Positions 48,041-59,451 of a DNA stretch of 64,000 nt are shown one piece after another. The notes beneath the pieces were generated by a model that saw only the letters and a list, made by a program, of their open reading frames with translations, made no database searches and had not been told where the DNA came from. The translations under genes were made by a program, and so were the position numbers. The stretch is taken from contig NC_058520.1 of assembly GCF_904849725.1 (NCBI RefSeq), positions 346,019,670-346,083,669 of the forward strand, in the 5' to 3' direction. The first letter of the stretch is position 1, and every line of letters starts with the position of its first letter. Source of the DNA: Hordeum vulgare subsp. vulgare. Taxonomy: Eukaryota > Streptophyta > Magnoliopsida > Poales > Poaceae.

Positions 48041-51000
48041 CTTCTTGTCACACGCTGTTTTTCACCACCAATGTTTTAAGTTGCAAAAATCAGAGCTTGT
48101 TAAAAGTTTTTCTAATGATGTTGTGAATGCTATGAATGCCTTGTATGAATGTATGCTTGTTTGCTTGTTGATCCAAAACCCATGATAAATATATTTATTT
48201 TTAAATGAATTTCCAAAACCCTTTTCTTTGACACCAGATCACCTCTACCTTGCTTGGGTTACACTACTAGCTCATGATGCCTAGTAGCACTCCCAACCAA
48301 AGTTGGTGATCTGAACTCAAATACTATTATTATTTACCAAAAAAATTATTTTTCTATTTTAAATACATGTCTGTTTCTAAGGCCAGGAATGATATTCCCA
48401 CAAGGAAAAATGCTTCTCTGCCTTAGAAAATTCTGAGTAAAATCATGCAAACTCAGAAGGACATATATTTTCCATATATATAAGATTTTCAACCCTATTT
48501 TATATTATAATTATTTGAATAAAACCCTGAAAACCATTCCTGTCTGTTTTGACCTTTTTAGATATTTCCAAAGGAAATACTCTCAATAAAATCCCATTAA
48601 ATTACAGGAGCCTCCCCAAGCCATATTTGGTGCCCACATAAAATCTCACCTTGATCCAAGGTGGGGAAGGTCACCAAATGAGCCTAAAACCCTCTCTGTC
48701 CAGTATAGAGTTGGAACAACTCTACATAGCAAAGTTTGTCCAATAGGGCTGAAACTTTGCAGGGGTGTTTGGCACCTCAAATGAGGACTCCACACCAAAA
48801 ATGAGATTTGCAAGACTCTGTTTAGTCACACTCCCTTTGGAGAGGACAGATCTGGCCACTTTGATGCATTTTCAAGTTTACAAAGCTAAACTTGTTCAAC
48901 GGAGCTCAAAATTGATGGAAACTCCTACTTTAACCCCAAGACCAAACCTGTTAAGTTGCAGTTCCAGTGGTGGTGTGGAAGCACCCCAAACCACTGTCGA
49001 ACACCTTCGAACAGGAAGGTAAAAACCCACCTAGCCACTGTTCTACGCAATGTCAAAGCCTCAAACTTGGTGTATTAGTGCCTCAGATTAACCTAAACAC
49101 CCAGTCAACTGGCCCCTCCCTAGTTCAAAGCAAAAGTGACAAGAACCCCAATTTGTGCCACAGATCAGGGCTGACAACACTAGTGAAACATGTCCCCCTT
49201 GACCAGCCAGTGCTCTCACTAGCACACAATGGCTAGAAACACTCCCAGCAACACCCAGGACATGAGGGACACGTCTAAAGTGCCCCAGAGCGCGCCAGCA
49301 TGTCGTGGCATGCCAAAACTGCGCTCTGGACGCGCTACAGGGAGCCACCGAAAAGGTGACGACGCTCCCGGCAGGTTCCAACCTCCCCCGAAGTGTCCAA
49401 GACCTCCCTCGACAACCCCTCTGTGTAAAGCAGCCGCTAGGGACCCTCCTCTCCCGCGCTAGAGCTCGGGCGATGCGTGCCCGAGCGCACCCGACTCGGC
49501 CGAGCATGCATAGACGCTGCAGCTCAACCCCACGCCTTCTCCCTCTGCGGCCGATGCTTCAGAGCGTCCCAAACCACATCTGGAGACCATGGTTTCACAG
49601 CCAGCTCCTCACTGTGCACGCACACGCGCCACGGTGAGTCACCGGCGCACTGAGTCGGCTCACCGTCGCGGGCCTATAAATAGGCCTCCCCGGCGCCTCA
49701 GCACCCCTCCAGCAGCCTCTGCACGACCACTAGCTCCTCCCTAGCCACCCAATCGAGCTCGCAGAGCCCCAGTGCTCGAGATCGACCGAGGCCCCTCCAC
49801 CTCGGAGCTTCGGTCGATCTCCGGTACACGCTGGCTCCTGCAACACTCGACCCACCAGAGCACTCCCCTCGACATGAGGAACCTTTCCCCCAACTGTCCC
49901 GAGCGATTTCGTGCCCCTAGCTACCAGTTCAACCACGTCCCGAAACCCCTCCTCCACGGCCACTTCGTCGTCGGCGACTCCAAGCCTCTCTGGCGCTGCC
50001 CACCACCTGCAGGTAGGCGGAGGCACGCTGAACCCATTCCTGCCCTTAGCTAGGCCCAAGGACGACGGTAGCCTCGCCGGAGTTCATCTCCTCCTCCCTG
50101 ACACGAGGTAGGGGAAGAACCCGACAGGTGGGCTCCACCTGTCGGTGTCCTGGAGCAGCCCCCGCGCGCAGCCACAGCCGCTGACCCCAGGGGCCCGCAC
50201 GTTAGGTTCGAACCTGGCGCGCGCGCGCCTGGCAGCCTGCTGGCTGGCTGGGCCGGCCTGTTTCCGAGGCCAGGCTTTGGCCTTTTTCTTTTATTTTTAA
50301 AACAGAGACTAAAATGATTTTTGTAAAAATAACTATCCAGTGGAAAAATATAATTCTTCCACTCATATTTTTCTAAAAATGAGTAGTATTTGATTCTCCC
50401 ATTGTTGACATTTCTCAAAAACAGAATCTGTTTTATAAATATATAAAGGCATCAAAGGCAATAGTTTGCCCCTGTTTAGTAATTATTAAAAATGCTTAGC
50501 TAGTAAAAACTAAGGGAAGACATTTTTCAAATTGACAACCTGAATTTAACCAAGTTTTGCAACATTTTTAAAAGTGGGTTGTGATCTGTTTTTGTATGAG
50601 CTATTTCTTATTTGTTCTATTCTCCACGATAGAATTACCGAGTGACGAAGGATTCAGAGCGGAAGACCTCGAAGACCCCAGATACCTAGCTGACCAAGGC
50701 AAGCAGCCCTTTGACTATGACTTGAGCATATGAATTGATGCATGCTAGAATAGCAAGTACTTTTCCGTTGCATGTGATCATAGTGCCGGTTCATCATTGG
50801 TGTGATGGTACCGAAGGCTTCTTCGAAGCACTTGCATGATGGTGATGTTATACATATGGCTCCTCGGAGCACAAGCATGATGAGCTTGACCCTACCATCT
50901 ATGAGGGTCATGCTACTATCATGTTGACTGGTAGAGTTAGAGAAACATTGCATTGAGCTTGACCCTACCCCTTGAGGGTCATGCTAATACCATGTTGACA

Positions 51001-51419
51001 AGTAAAGATAAAAGTATATTATCATGAGCATGTTGTTGTCACAAAATAAGAGTTTATGAAAACCCCGTTGGGTGCCACTAATGCCCGAGGGTGATGATGA
51101 GTTGGTGGTCACTTTTGGTGAAGTGATGCACCGGTGTATTGTGTGAGTATGGTTTCGGAAATGGGATTAGATTTATGATGTGTCGACCGTCCCAACCTTA
51201 CCAGTACGACCACGTTACCCCTTTATGGGACGGGGCTTTGTTGATTACTCTGGTGGGTACTAGCAAAGAGCCACATTACTAGTGCTGGGAGTGATTGTCG
51301 TCACTCTCTTGATGGGGTCGTGCCAGGAAGGGCGACTATGCCATCTTTATGAGTTCCACGCACACCGTTAGTCCCCGCATGGTTCATATTGTCCAGAGTC
51401 GGTGCTCGTAAGACGTACA

Positions 51420-52833
51420 TGTAAGTGCATCTAGTGCCCCTTAGTGATTTTGGTGGTTTGAAGACTTATAGGTTAAGTATCTAATGTGTTTGTGAGTGTA
51501 CACAGGATCTATAAGTCATTGAGGAGTATGAGATATTTGAAGAATATCGACACCTAAAATATATGTCTTCAGTTGAAGAAATTGGTCTGAAGCTGAAGAA
51601 ATGAATCGCGAGGAATCTGAGATGAAATTGATATTCCTCATGAAGATACTGATATTGAGGAATCCGGTGTGTCCTGAAGAAAATCACTCTGAAGAATTTG
51701 AAGCATGAAGATTTACACTTATTGTTTTATTTTCTTCGCATTTGAGTAATAGGAACACCGTACTGTTAAAGGGGGTCGAAGTTACACTTCGGAATGAATT
51801 TCCTCATGATGCTCAACCCAAGCCTAATCCTACCAAAAGCCTCAAGTGAGGAATACGAGTGTGACATGAGGACTCTCACAGTTGAGGGTTCCAACCGTTT
51901 CGATAGCCACGCCAAGTCATTGGTCTTATCCACTCCAACGGTCATATTATTTAAGGGCATTAGTGTCAAATCATGTCGGGATGCTCCCAGGCTATAAATA
52001 GCCACCCCCACAACCATTAGCTGGTTGGCTGCTCCATTAGAAACTCACACTTGTCATAAGAGAAACCCAATTCCTCATAGTCTTCGAGAGTAATTCATCA
52101 GTGAGGAAATATCCCATACACCGAAAGCACAAACCAAACCTAGTGATTGAGCATCACTGAAGAAGTTGTTCCTGTGTGGGACTGAAGCCTTTTACCTTTG
52201 AGGACTGTGCATCCTCCAGATGGTTAGGCGTCATGGTCTACAGCTTTCCAGCAGTCAATTGTGGATCGCCGGGTGACCAAGTTTGTGAGGGTTTAGAAGT
52301 CTCCCCTGAAGACTTACCACGAGTGTTGGGCGAGGACTGTGTGTCCTTAGCTCAAGGAGAATACGGTAGGGACTGTGTGTCCCGGGACTGTGTGTCCTTT
52401 GGTTCCAATACCAAGCCACTCCAAACCAGATGTACGACTGTCACAGCAGTTGGAACTGGGTCATCAACGGCTATCTTCACTGAGAAACGGGTTCTAATTC
52501 CTCAACTCCTTACTTTCCTCGTATTATGTGTTGATGACTTTCACTGCGACTGTTTGAAGAATTTGCTAAAGACTTTCTCTAATTTCCTCAACCCCAAATT
52601 CTTCACGTCAGTTAATCCTCATCTGTATTCTGTGTGCCTGCTCACAGTGCAATCTGTTTTCACATTCTTCACTCTGAAAAACTGCTGTTGTGAAACTTTG
52701 CACTTCTGATCCTTTACTATTTCCGCTGTAAGTTTGTCATCAGTGAGGAATTTCCTCAAAAGGAATTTCCTCAGTGATGAAATTCTTAAAATCTCCTATT
52801 CACCCCCCCTCTAGTCGATATAACGCACTTTCA
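51420..52833 (+). mobile_element. Solo LTR, copia-like, TSD GTACA
   Basis: It starts TGTAAGTGCATCTAGTGCCC and ends GTCGATATAACGCACTTTCA. It is flanked by GTACA at 51415-51419 and 52834-52838. It is 1414 bp with a TATA box at 51993-52000. The ending CACCCCCCCTCTAGTCG is typical of grass copia LTRs, so copia is inferred. No coding sequence is present. The 177-residue open frame at 52176-52709 lies wholly inside it and looks fortuitous. Confidence 0.88.
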
Positions 52834-53141
52834 GTACAACATGTGGGCTGGGTACCAATCGAGTGGACCTCTTTGTCTAGTATCGTCAGGGGAAAGATAA
52901 TGATCGGGTACTTACTTCGGGTATATGTGATATACCGCGAGTCGTGGATGACACGGAAGTTTCCCGGATCTCGTGGGTCCAGCGTACTACCTCTGCAGAG
53001 TGTCAAACTATTCGAATAGTCGTGTCCACGGTCAAGGACAGTTGGGTAATCCTGCTTAAACTACGTCCAACGTTTCCGCATAAACCAAGTGTGAGTGATT
53101 GTGTGTGTGGTGTTAAAAAGGTGTTGTCACAATAATAATAA

Positions 53142-53276
53142 TATGACCAAGTTCGGTGGCTTGGCATATAGGGTGAACCCGGATGGTTTAGCCCTCAGCT
53201 GATACATTGAGGTTATGACCAAGTTTGATGACTTGGCATATAGGGTGAACCCAGATGGTTAAGCCCTTAGCAGATA
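53142..53276 (+). repeat. Direct tandem duplication of about 68 bp within F
   Basis: Two units, both reading TATGACCAAGTT...GGTGAACCC.GATGG, begin at 53142 and 53214. The Helitron entered at the end of the second unit. Confidence 0.85.
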
Positions 53277-53924
53277 CTAGTTGAGTGCACGTGCGTTGCC
53301 ACGGAATGATAAAAAATATATCAATAGAAATATTCGTTCTTCCAAAAAGTGTATCAAACAATGAAAACATGTTGATTCCATCCATACAACAACTATATTG
53401 ATTATTTAACATACTGGTCATGTCTCTTTGACAACCATCTCTCTTTTCAAGCGGTACAATTTGCCGTGTCCCTTTTATCCACATGCACATTCATTTTGTT
53501 TCATCCACCCTTGTTGTAGCATTTCCGTCGCTTAAACAATCAGTCATCTCGCACTGTCATTTTGCATATAGCAATAACTTCAACGATACAAGGTAAATTC
53601 TGCAGATGCTATGACAGAGAAGCAATAAACTTTTGCACCGAAAATCTTGTATATGTTCCCAATACATGAGCTGATGTGACATGGATGCATTCCAATATCT
53701 ATCGCATATTAGGGTTCAAATCATCTAGGATCTTCCTCTCCTACCACCATAAAAATATCAAACTATATACAACAGTATTGTAGATGCACACACTCGAAAA
53801 CAACATGGAATTAGTTATACCTTCAATATATATGTTAGTGGTATTCTGGTCATGGTGCATGGGGTGGAGCTAAGCTAGCATTGCAGCTGCCTCGACAACA
53901 TTGAGGCAGAGTGACCATGGCAGC

Positions 53925-54450
53925 GCCAAATCTACTACGCGGTAGCAGTGCAAGCGGTCGGCCACGATGATGTAGGGCACGTACTTGTACACCAGCACCA
54001 GCTCAGCTGTGGCTGGAAATGCAGCCATAGAGCATGACGAGGTTCAGGTGGTGCATCCGCGACTGGATCTTCGCCTAGCTCATGAGGTGTTGCATGTGTT
54101 GGAGCTGTTGTTGTACAACCACTTCACCATTATTGTACGCGTGTCCTATAGTTTCCCTGAACACCACATGAAAATCCATTGTCGTCAGCAAGTTGATCCA
54201 TGTCAAACTCGAAGGAAATAGCAAGAGTGTGCCGATTATTTACCTTTGTATATTGTGCCGAAGCTGTCGCATGGCCTCCTCCAGCTCCTCCTAGGCGAAT
54301 TGATGTGTCTGCAGCTTGTGGAAGCTGCCGGACTCCAGGCCGATGCCACCTCTAAAGTGGGGAGTCCCACGTGATTTACTATACTTGAGGAGCCCAGACG
54401 AGGAGGTCACATGTACTGCCTCCTCTTGTACTGGAATGACACAACGATGA
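53925..54450 (-). pseudogene. Receptor-like kinase fragment (LRK10L-type) captured by the Helitron
   Basis: Read on the minus strand, the piece opens with a juxtamembrane-like stretch (SSGLLKYSKSRGTPHFRGG, then FHKLQTHQFA). A stop follows, then EELEEA, the block that starts many LRK10L-type kinase domains. Next comes a compressed glycine-loop remnant FGTIYKG followed by GT, which looks like a splice donor. After an intron-like gap the frame resumes with IQSRMHHLNLVMLYGC (kinase subdomain IV), a frameshift, and LVLVYKYVP..VADRLH (subdomain V). The catalytic loop and activation segment are absent. It has stops and shifts and is not functional. LRK10L proteins are plant plasma-membrane receptor-like kinases. 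Confidence 0.7.
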
Positions 54451-54904
54451 GAAGCGCAGACATAACCTAAGCAACTGCAGAGTTTCCTGAAGTGGCAAAC
54501 GGGGATTAAATTAGATGAAGAGAGAACCATGCACATTGTGCTTGAATTTGTAAGAAAAGAAAGATAAAAACACTTGACAAATGCTTGAATTGGTCCATGT
54601 GAATGATGGATTTGGGTAAGAAAACCATTGATAAATATGGTAGTTATGTTTCATGTGGTTACCATTGCTATTGCCTTTTGTTTGGTTTCTTTGGTCCTGC
54701 AAGATCAAAAACCAATGTCAAAAATGACTGTATATAAAAGGAAATCCTGCTAGGAATAGACAAATTCTATCTCTAGTCAGACATGGCTTGATTTAAACAA
54801 CACGTGGAGTAGTGAACATGCTGAATTTGGAGCATTTGAGGGAATTGTCTAGTTCATACTGTATAGTACTACCTATCTACCTTGTTGTAATAATCCTACA
54901 TGTG

Positions 54905-54922
54905 CCCGTACGTTGCAACGGG
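54905..54922 (-). other. Second Helitron-type hairpin inside the Helitron
   Basis: CCCGT (54905-54909) pairs with ACGGG (54918-54922) around a GTTGCA core, the same kind of hairpin as at the Helitron 3' end. On the minus strand it is followed by CACATGTAGG rather than a clear CTRR end. It may be an older, decayed Helitron terminus. Confidence 0.5.
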
Positions 54923-55282
54923 AGAAAAAAATCGGAATGGGATGGAATAAAAAGCTAGTAGTCTATAAGTAATTCAGCTACCCTATAGACACATTTAGTT
55001 TGAATTCCAAAATGTCCTCGGTTAACAGCTTGCATGAGACTGAAAGAGTTTCTAATATGAGGGAAACATCTTCCTTATATCAACATTTCGAAGCATACAC
55101 AAAATTTGCAATTACCTTACAGTGTTTTCAGTCTAGATCAAAAAAAATAAATACCTAACCTAAGTACAGTCATATGAATCATTTCAAATCCATTTAACCG
55201 TAACATCTGAGGAGAACCGATGTTAATAAATTTCCCTACTCATTAAGTCATTATGAAAATGAGAGTATTATTTAAATTGTAG

Positions 55283-58200
55283 TGTCGGGACCCCGATCCT
55301 AAGCCATAGGAATCCAGCCTGTAACACATCGCATCCCTTTGTGGTCTCACGCACGGTTAACTCCACGGCTGCAGCCTTACCTTAGCCGGGACCGTTTGCG
55401 TCTTTTGACTCACGTATGCGATAGTGTTGCTAGCAATCCAATGTCAAAGAACCCGGATCGACATGTCTAGTCATAAACCAAAGTGGCAGTTCCGCACAAG
55501 GACAGGCATACATGACCCAACAAAGCAGGTGTCGGTCATCAACGAACGTAGACGAGTCGTAGCAAGCTACAAGGACTCCATTACGTCCTGTGACATTTCC
55601 CCAAAGGGGACAGACACAACAGCTAAGAAGGACACATGCCGGTCAACCAATGTGTCCGGAGCAGTAGCGAACTACCAAGGCTCGTTGGATCACAAAGGGG
55701 CATTTCCTTGTAAGGAGTGCTACTAAAGTTCACGACTAGGTATTCGAACCCCATACATATCAAGTAAGACACACGTACGCATGGCATACCGATATGTATA
55801 GATACATCGATGGCATCACAACATAACCATAACCATACAAGCTTTATTTAAGAGGCTCGGAAGAGCCACACACATAATATTACACATTAAGGGTCTCACG
55901 ACCCATAATAGCAGTCATACAATACAAGCCAGCGGAAGAGTTATAAACTGTCTGGGTACAGACAGGGCAACTAGTAGGCACGTAGCCTGACTATACTACA
56001 GAGCCGACGTAGGGCTAGATCGTAGCTGGGACACCAGCTACTCGTCGTCGTCGATGTCTACGAAGAACCCTCCGTTAGGGTCATTAGCAACCTCTGCAAC
56101 ATTTATTAAGCAAACATGAGTACGAAGGTACTCAGCAAGACTTTAGGAGAACTAACTACTCATGCAAGGTATCAAAAGGTATTGTGGGGTTTCATGCGAG
56201 AAGCCAGCATTTGACTCGTGGCTAGACAACTTGCCTTTTGAAATTAGTTTTGACAACTTGATTTCTCGCACACGAGTCCACTAACACCACAACAATACAC
56301 TATCGTGGAATCATTCCGTCTCCATACGGAAATGCCGTCCACGACACTCACGCTTATCTTGACAATTTTATGAGTAGCCATTGAAGTTATCTATGAACAA
56401 CATATGTCTCCAAGTAGTCCATATCCGCGGACGCGGCTATTCGAATAGATCATAACCCTGCAGGGGTGTACTTCTTCACACACGCTCCCGCCACTTATCG
56501 CCATGTGCACGTCATGCACCTCGGCAACCTTCAAGCGGAAGCCCAGCGAGGGAGTCGGCCACGACCGTTAACCACACTAGTACCTAGTCCAGGTTTATCG
56601 CCTGTCTGAGAGTAACCCGTACGGAAGTCCGGCCGAGGTTTCCGCCACAGCCTCAAACGATGTGCGCAGGGTTCCCAAGCCCACCATCCGGGTGCCACTT
56701 GGTACACCGTGCCACTGCCTACCGCATCACGGTCCACCTCTGAGGTCAGCACCATGCACGGCCTCCAGCATTACTATAAACACCAGAAACTACTTGCAAC
56801 TCCTGGACCGAGTACTACGCGATTAATAGGCCGAGCGGGGTCATATTTCAGGGCCCAGCATGTGGTAGTATCTAGTCTTGGATTACATACACGGAACTCA
56901 GTTCCTAAGGACGGTTCCAATGAAACAACCCGCCATGTACTCCTACACAGCCTTTCACCGGTACCTTTACCAAATCAAGTTCAACACACAACCTTTGCTC
57001 ACCGAACACATTCCTCATTTCTGTTCATCTCCCAGATGACAGACCAGACACAACTCTCTAAGCATAGCATGCATAGCAGGATAAGGCACATCATAGCTCA
57101 AGCAACTACCAGGTATGCTAGGTTGCAAGGTTCGGCTATTTACTGTGACAAGGTTAAGTCATGCAAAGGAAGTGGGTCCAACTATCGTGGCAAAAGCAGT
57201 TGAAGCATTTGATCCTAATGCAATAAATAGGTACAGGAGCAAGAACATAGGAGTTATCGGGATGATCAAAAGGGTTGCTTGCCTTGTTGCTCGGAGGAGG
57301 AACGATATCCGTCAGACGGGTATTCGGTGGAATCCGGGGGTGCGGAGCCTACCAAAATGGATGGCAACATTCAATAACAATCATATGCAATCAAAATGAT
57401 GCATGAGCATGGCATGAGAATGCAAAGTGATAAGTTATTATAATCAAGATGTTTTAGGTTTAGAGTTGATTTGAATCACATTCGAATAGTAATTCAAACG
57501 AGTATTCTCGGATACCGGTTTAATTGATTCGACCTGATGCTCAGATCAACCTAATGTCAACATGCATGAAATGTCATGTTATGGTACTGATTTATATCTA
57601 GGGCAGTGTGTGATCATTGCATTTATAATGAAATTTGGATATTTTTGCAAATCCCATTTATAAAGTGATTAAAGAATTGAATTATTCCTTATTTCAAAAT
57701 TTAGGGTCCTGTAACTTTTTCAAACATAGTTGAAAATAGCATAATCAGAATCCTTGAATTTTTCTGATACTTTTTCATATATAATTTATTTTCATTGGAG
57801 TTACAGATTAATTTCTATGATTTTTGCAATTTTTAGCAATTTCCTGAATTAGTTTTAAACTGGAAATTCCATTTATTGCATCAGGCTGACGTCAGCAGGT
57901 CAGCCGACCTGTTCAGGTCAAACCTGACGGGGGGCCCCACTGGTCAGCCTCTCTGGGACTAATCCCGCGCTGACCAGCCCTAACTGAGGTTTGACTTGGC
58001 CTTGGGCCCACTTGTCAGCGAGTGATTAAGTCACTAATCGGCTGGGTTAGCTTGCCACGTCGACCTCCACCGGCGGCGAGGTCGTCCTCGCCGGCGGGGA
58101 GCCTCCGGCGACCACCAGCACGGCGGAGGGCTCGGAAACGGCGCACAGGGGGCCAAATGTTGCGCGGAGAGCACCAGAGGAACGACACGTCTCCCGCAGC

Positions 58201-59446
58201 TTCATTTCTGCGCCTAGCTGGGGCTGATCTGGCCGGAGATGATGCCGGCGACGAGCTTGGCGGCGGCCAAGGCTCGGGCGTCATCGGGGTCTTTGAATCA
58301 GAGGGATCTACGCTCGGTTCTTAGCTGCTACGGCATCTACGCGTCGTCCTGGAGCTGTTGGTGTCCTCGGAAGGGCGAGCTGGACATCGGAGGGCTACCG
58401 GCGATGAGCGGCAGCGGCGGTCCTCGTCGGGCTCCGGTGAAACTAGGGCTAGAGGAGGGGATCGACGGGGAAAACTTAGGGGAAACGACCGCATGCTCAC
58501 AGGGAGTGCAGAGCAGAGCTTAGGTGGCTCGGCGAAGGCTTGGGGGCGACGAATCGACGGGAGAGGTCCGACGGCCGGAGGAGGAAGACGACGGCGTTGC
58601 GAGCGTTGCAGGGCTCGAGGAGGCTTCGGCTTCTGCAGAGACGACCAGGGCGACGAGGCGGAGCTAATGGCGTGCTCTGGGAGCGGATCCTACGGCCAGG
58701 GGCACGGGCAGCTCGAGCTCGAGCTCGGCTCTAATGGCGGCAGCAGGGAGAAGGAGGGGATCCGGGAGGAGGGGAAGAACCGAGGCGGGGAATGGATAGG
58801 GGAAGCTCTGGGGAGCTTATCCCCATCGTCGTCAGCGCGAACCGGCGGCCAGGCAGGCACGCAGGTGCGTGGCCGCGCCGGAGGAGGCGACGGCCACCTC
58901 CTGCTGCCTACTGGCGCGAGGGAGGGGACGAGCGGGGAGATGGGCCGGGCCAGGCTTGGGCGACAGGTAAGTCTTTTTCCATTTCCTCTGTTTTTGTTTT
59001 TCTGTTTTGCTAATTATTGTATTGATAATTAATTCAGCTCCAAAACAAAAATTAAAAACTATTTTAGACCTCCTGAGATATTTGTTATAATATCCCCAAT
59101 CATTTCCAAGGTTTTCAACATTTTTGGAAAATTATAGTTTCTGATTTCAATTTTTAAATTTGAAACCAGTGGCTTTTGCATTTATTTAAAATGCTTAAAG
59201 TGTCAAGAAAATAGTTTTCTCCAATGCTCATTTACTTTCATGATTTATCACAAAGTTTGAACATTTCTTGAGGCCATTTTGGGTTCATTGATTTTGAACT
59301 AGTTGAAATTTCCTTTAATTGAAATGGTGGCTAGGGTTTTGAGTTTTTCCTTTGCCACTTTGTTGTTTTTGTTGAAACTTCTTAGATGCAAATGCAAAGA
59401 AGACATGAGCACAATGCTATCTTGCTTAAGGGTTAGGGATGTGACA
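55283..59446 (-). mobile_element. G: large solo LTR, TSD TGTAG, same family as F
   Basis: On the minus strand it starts TGTCACATCCCTAACC (at 59446) and ends GATCGGGGTCCCGACA (at 55283). It is flanked by TGTAG at 55278-55282 and 59447-59451. It is 4164 bp. The start TGTCACA, the end GGGGTCCC(G/C)ACA, the GC-rich leader (58000-58980) and the length all parallel F, so the two are probably one family in opposite orientation. Open frames up to 224 residues in the GC-rich leader show no domain. No PBS or coding region is present. Confidence 0.88.
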
Positions 59447-59451
59447 TGTAG

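Noticed and set aside
52176..52709. A 177-residue open frame
   Set aside because: It is wholly inside a solo LTR with good TSDs. It has no recognisable domain and contains a repeated EDCVS/RDCVS motif from simple repetition.
56709..57203. A 164-residue open frame
   Set aside because: It is inside solo LTR G, with low-complexity composition and no domain.
58358..59032. A 224-residue open frame rich in Gly and Arg
   Set aside because: It lies in the GC-rich leader of solo LTR G, antisense to it. High GC removes stop codons by chance, and no domain is visible.
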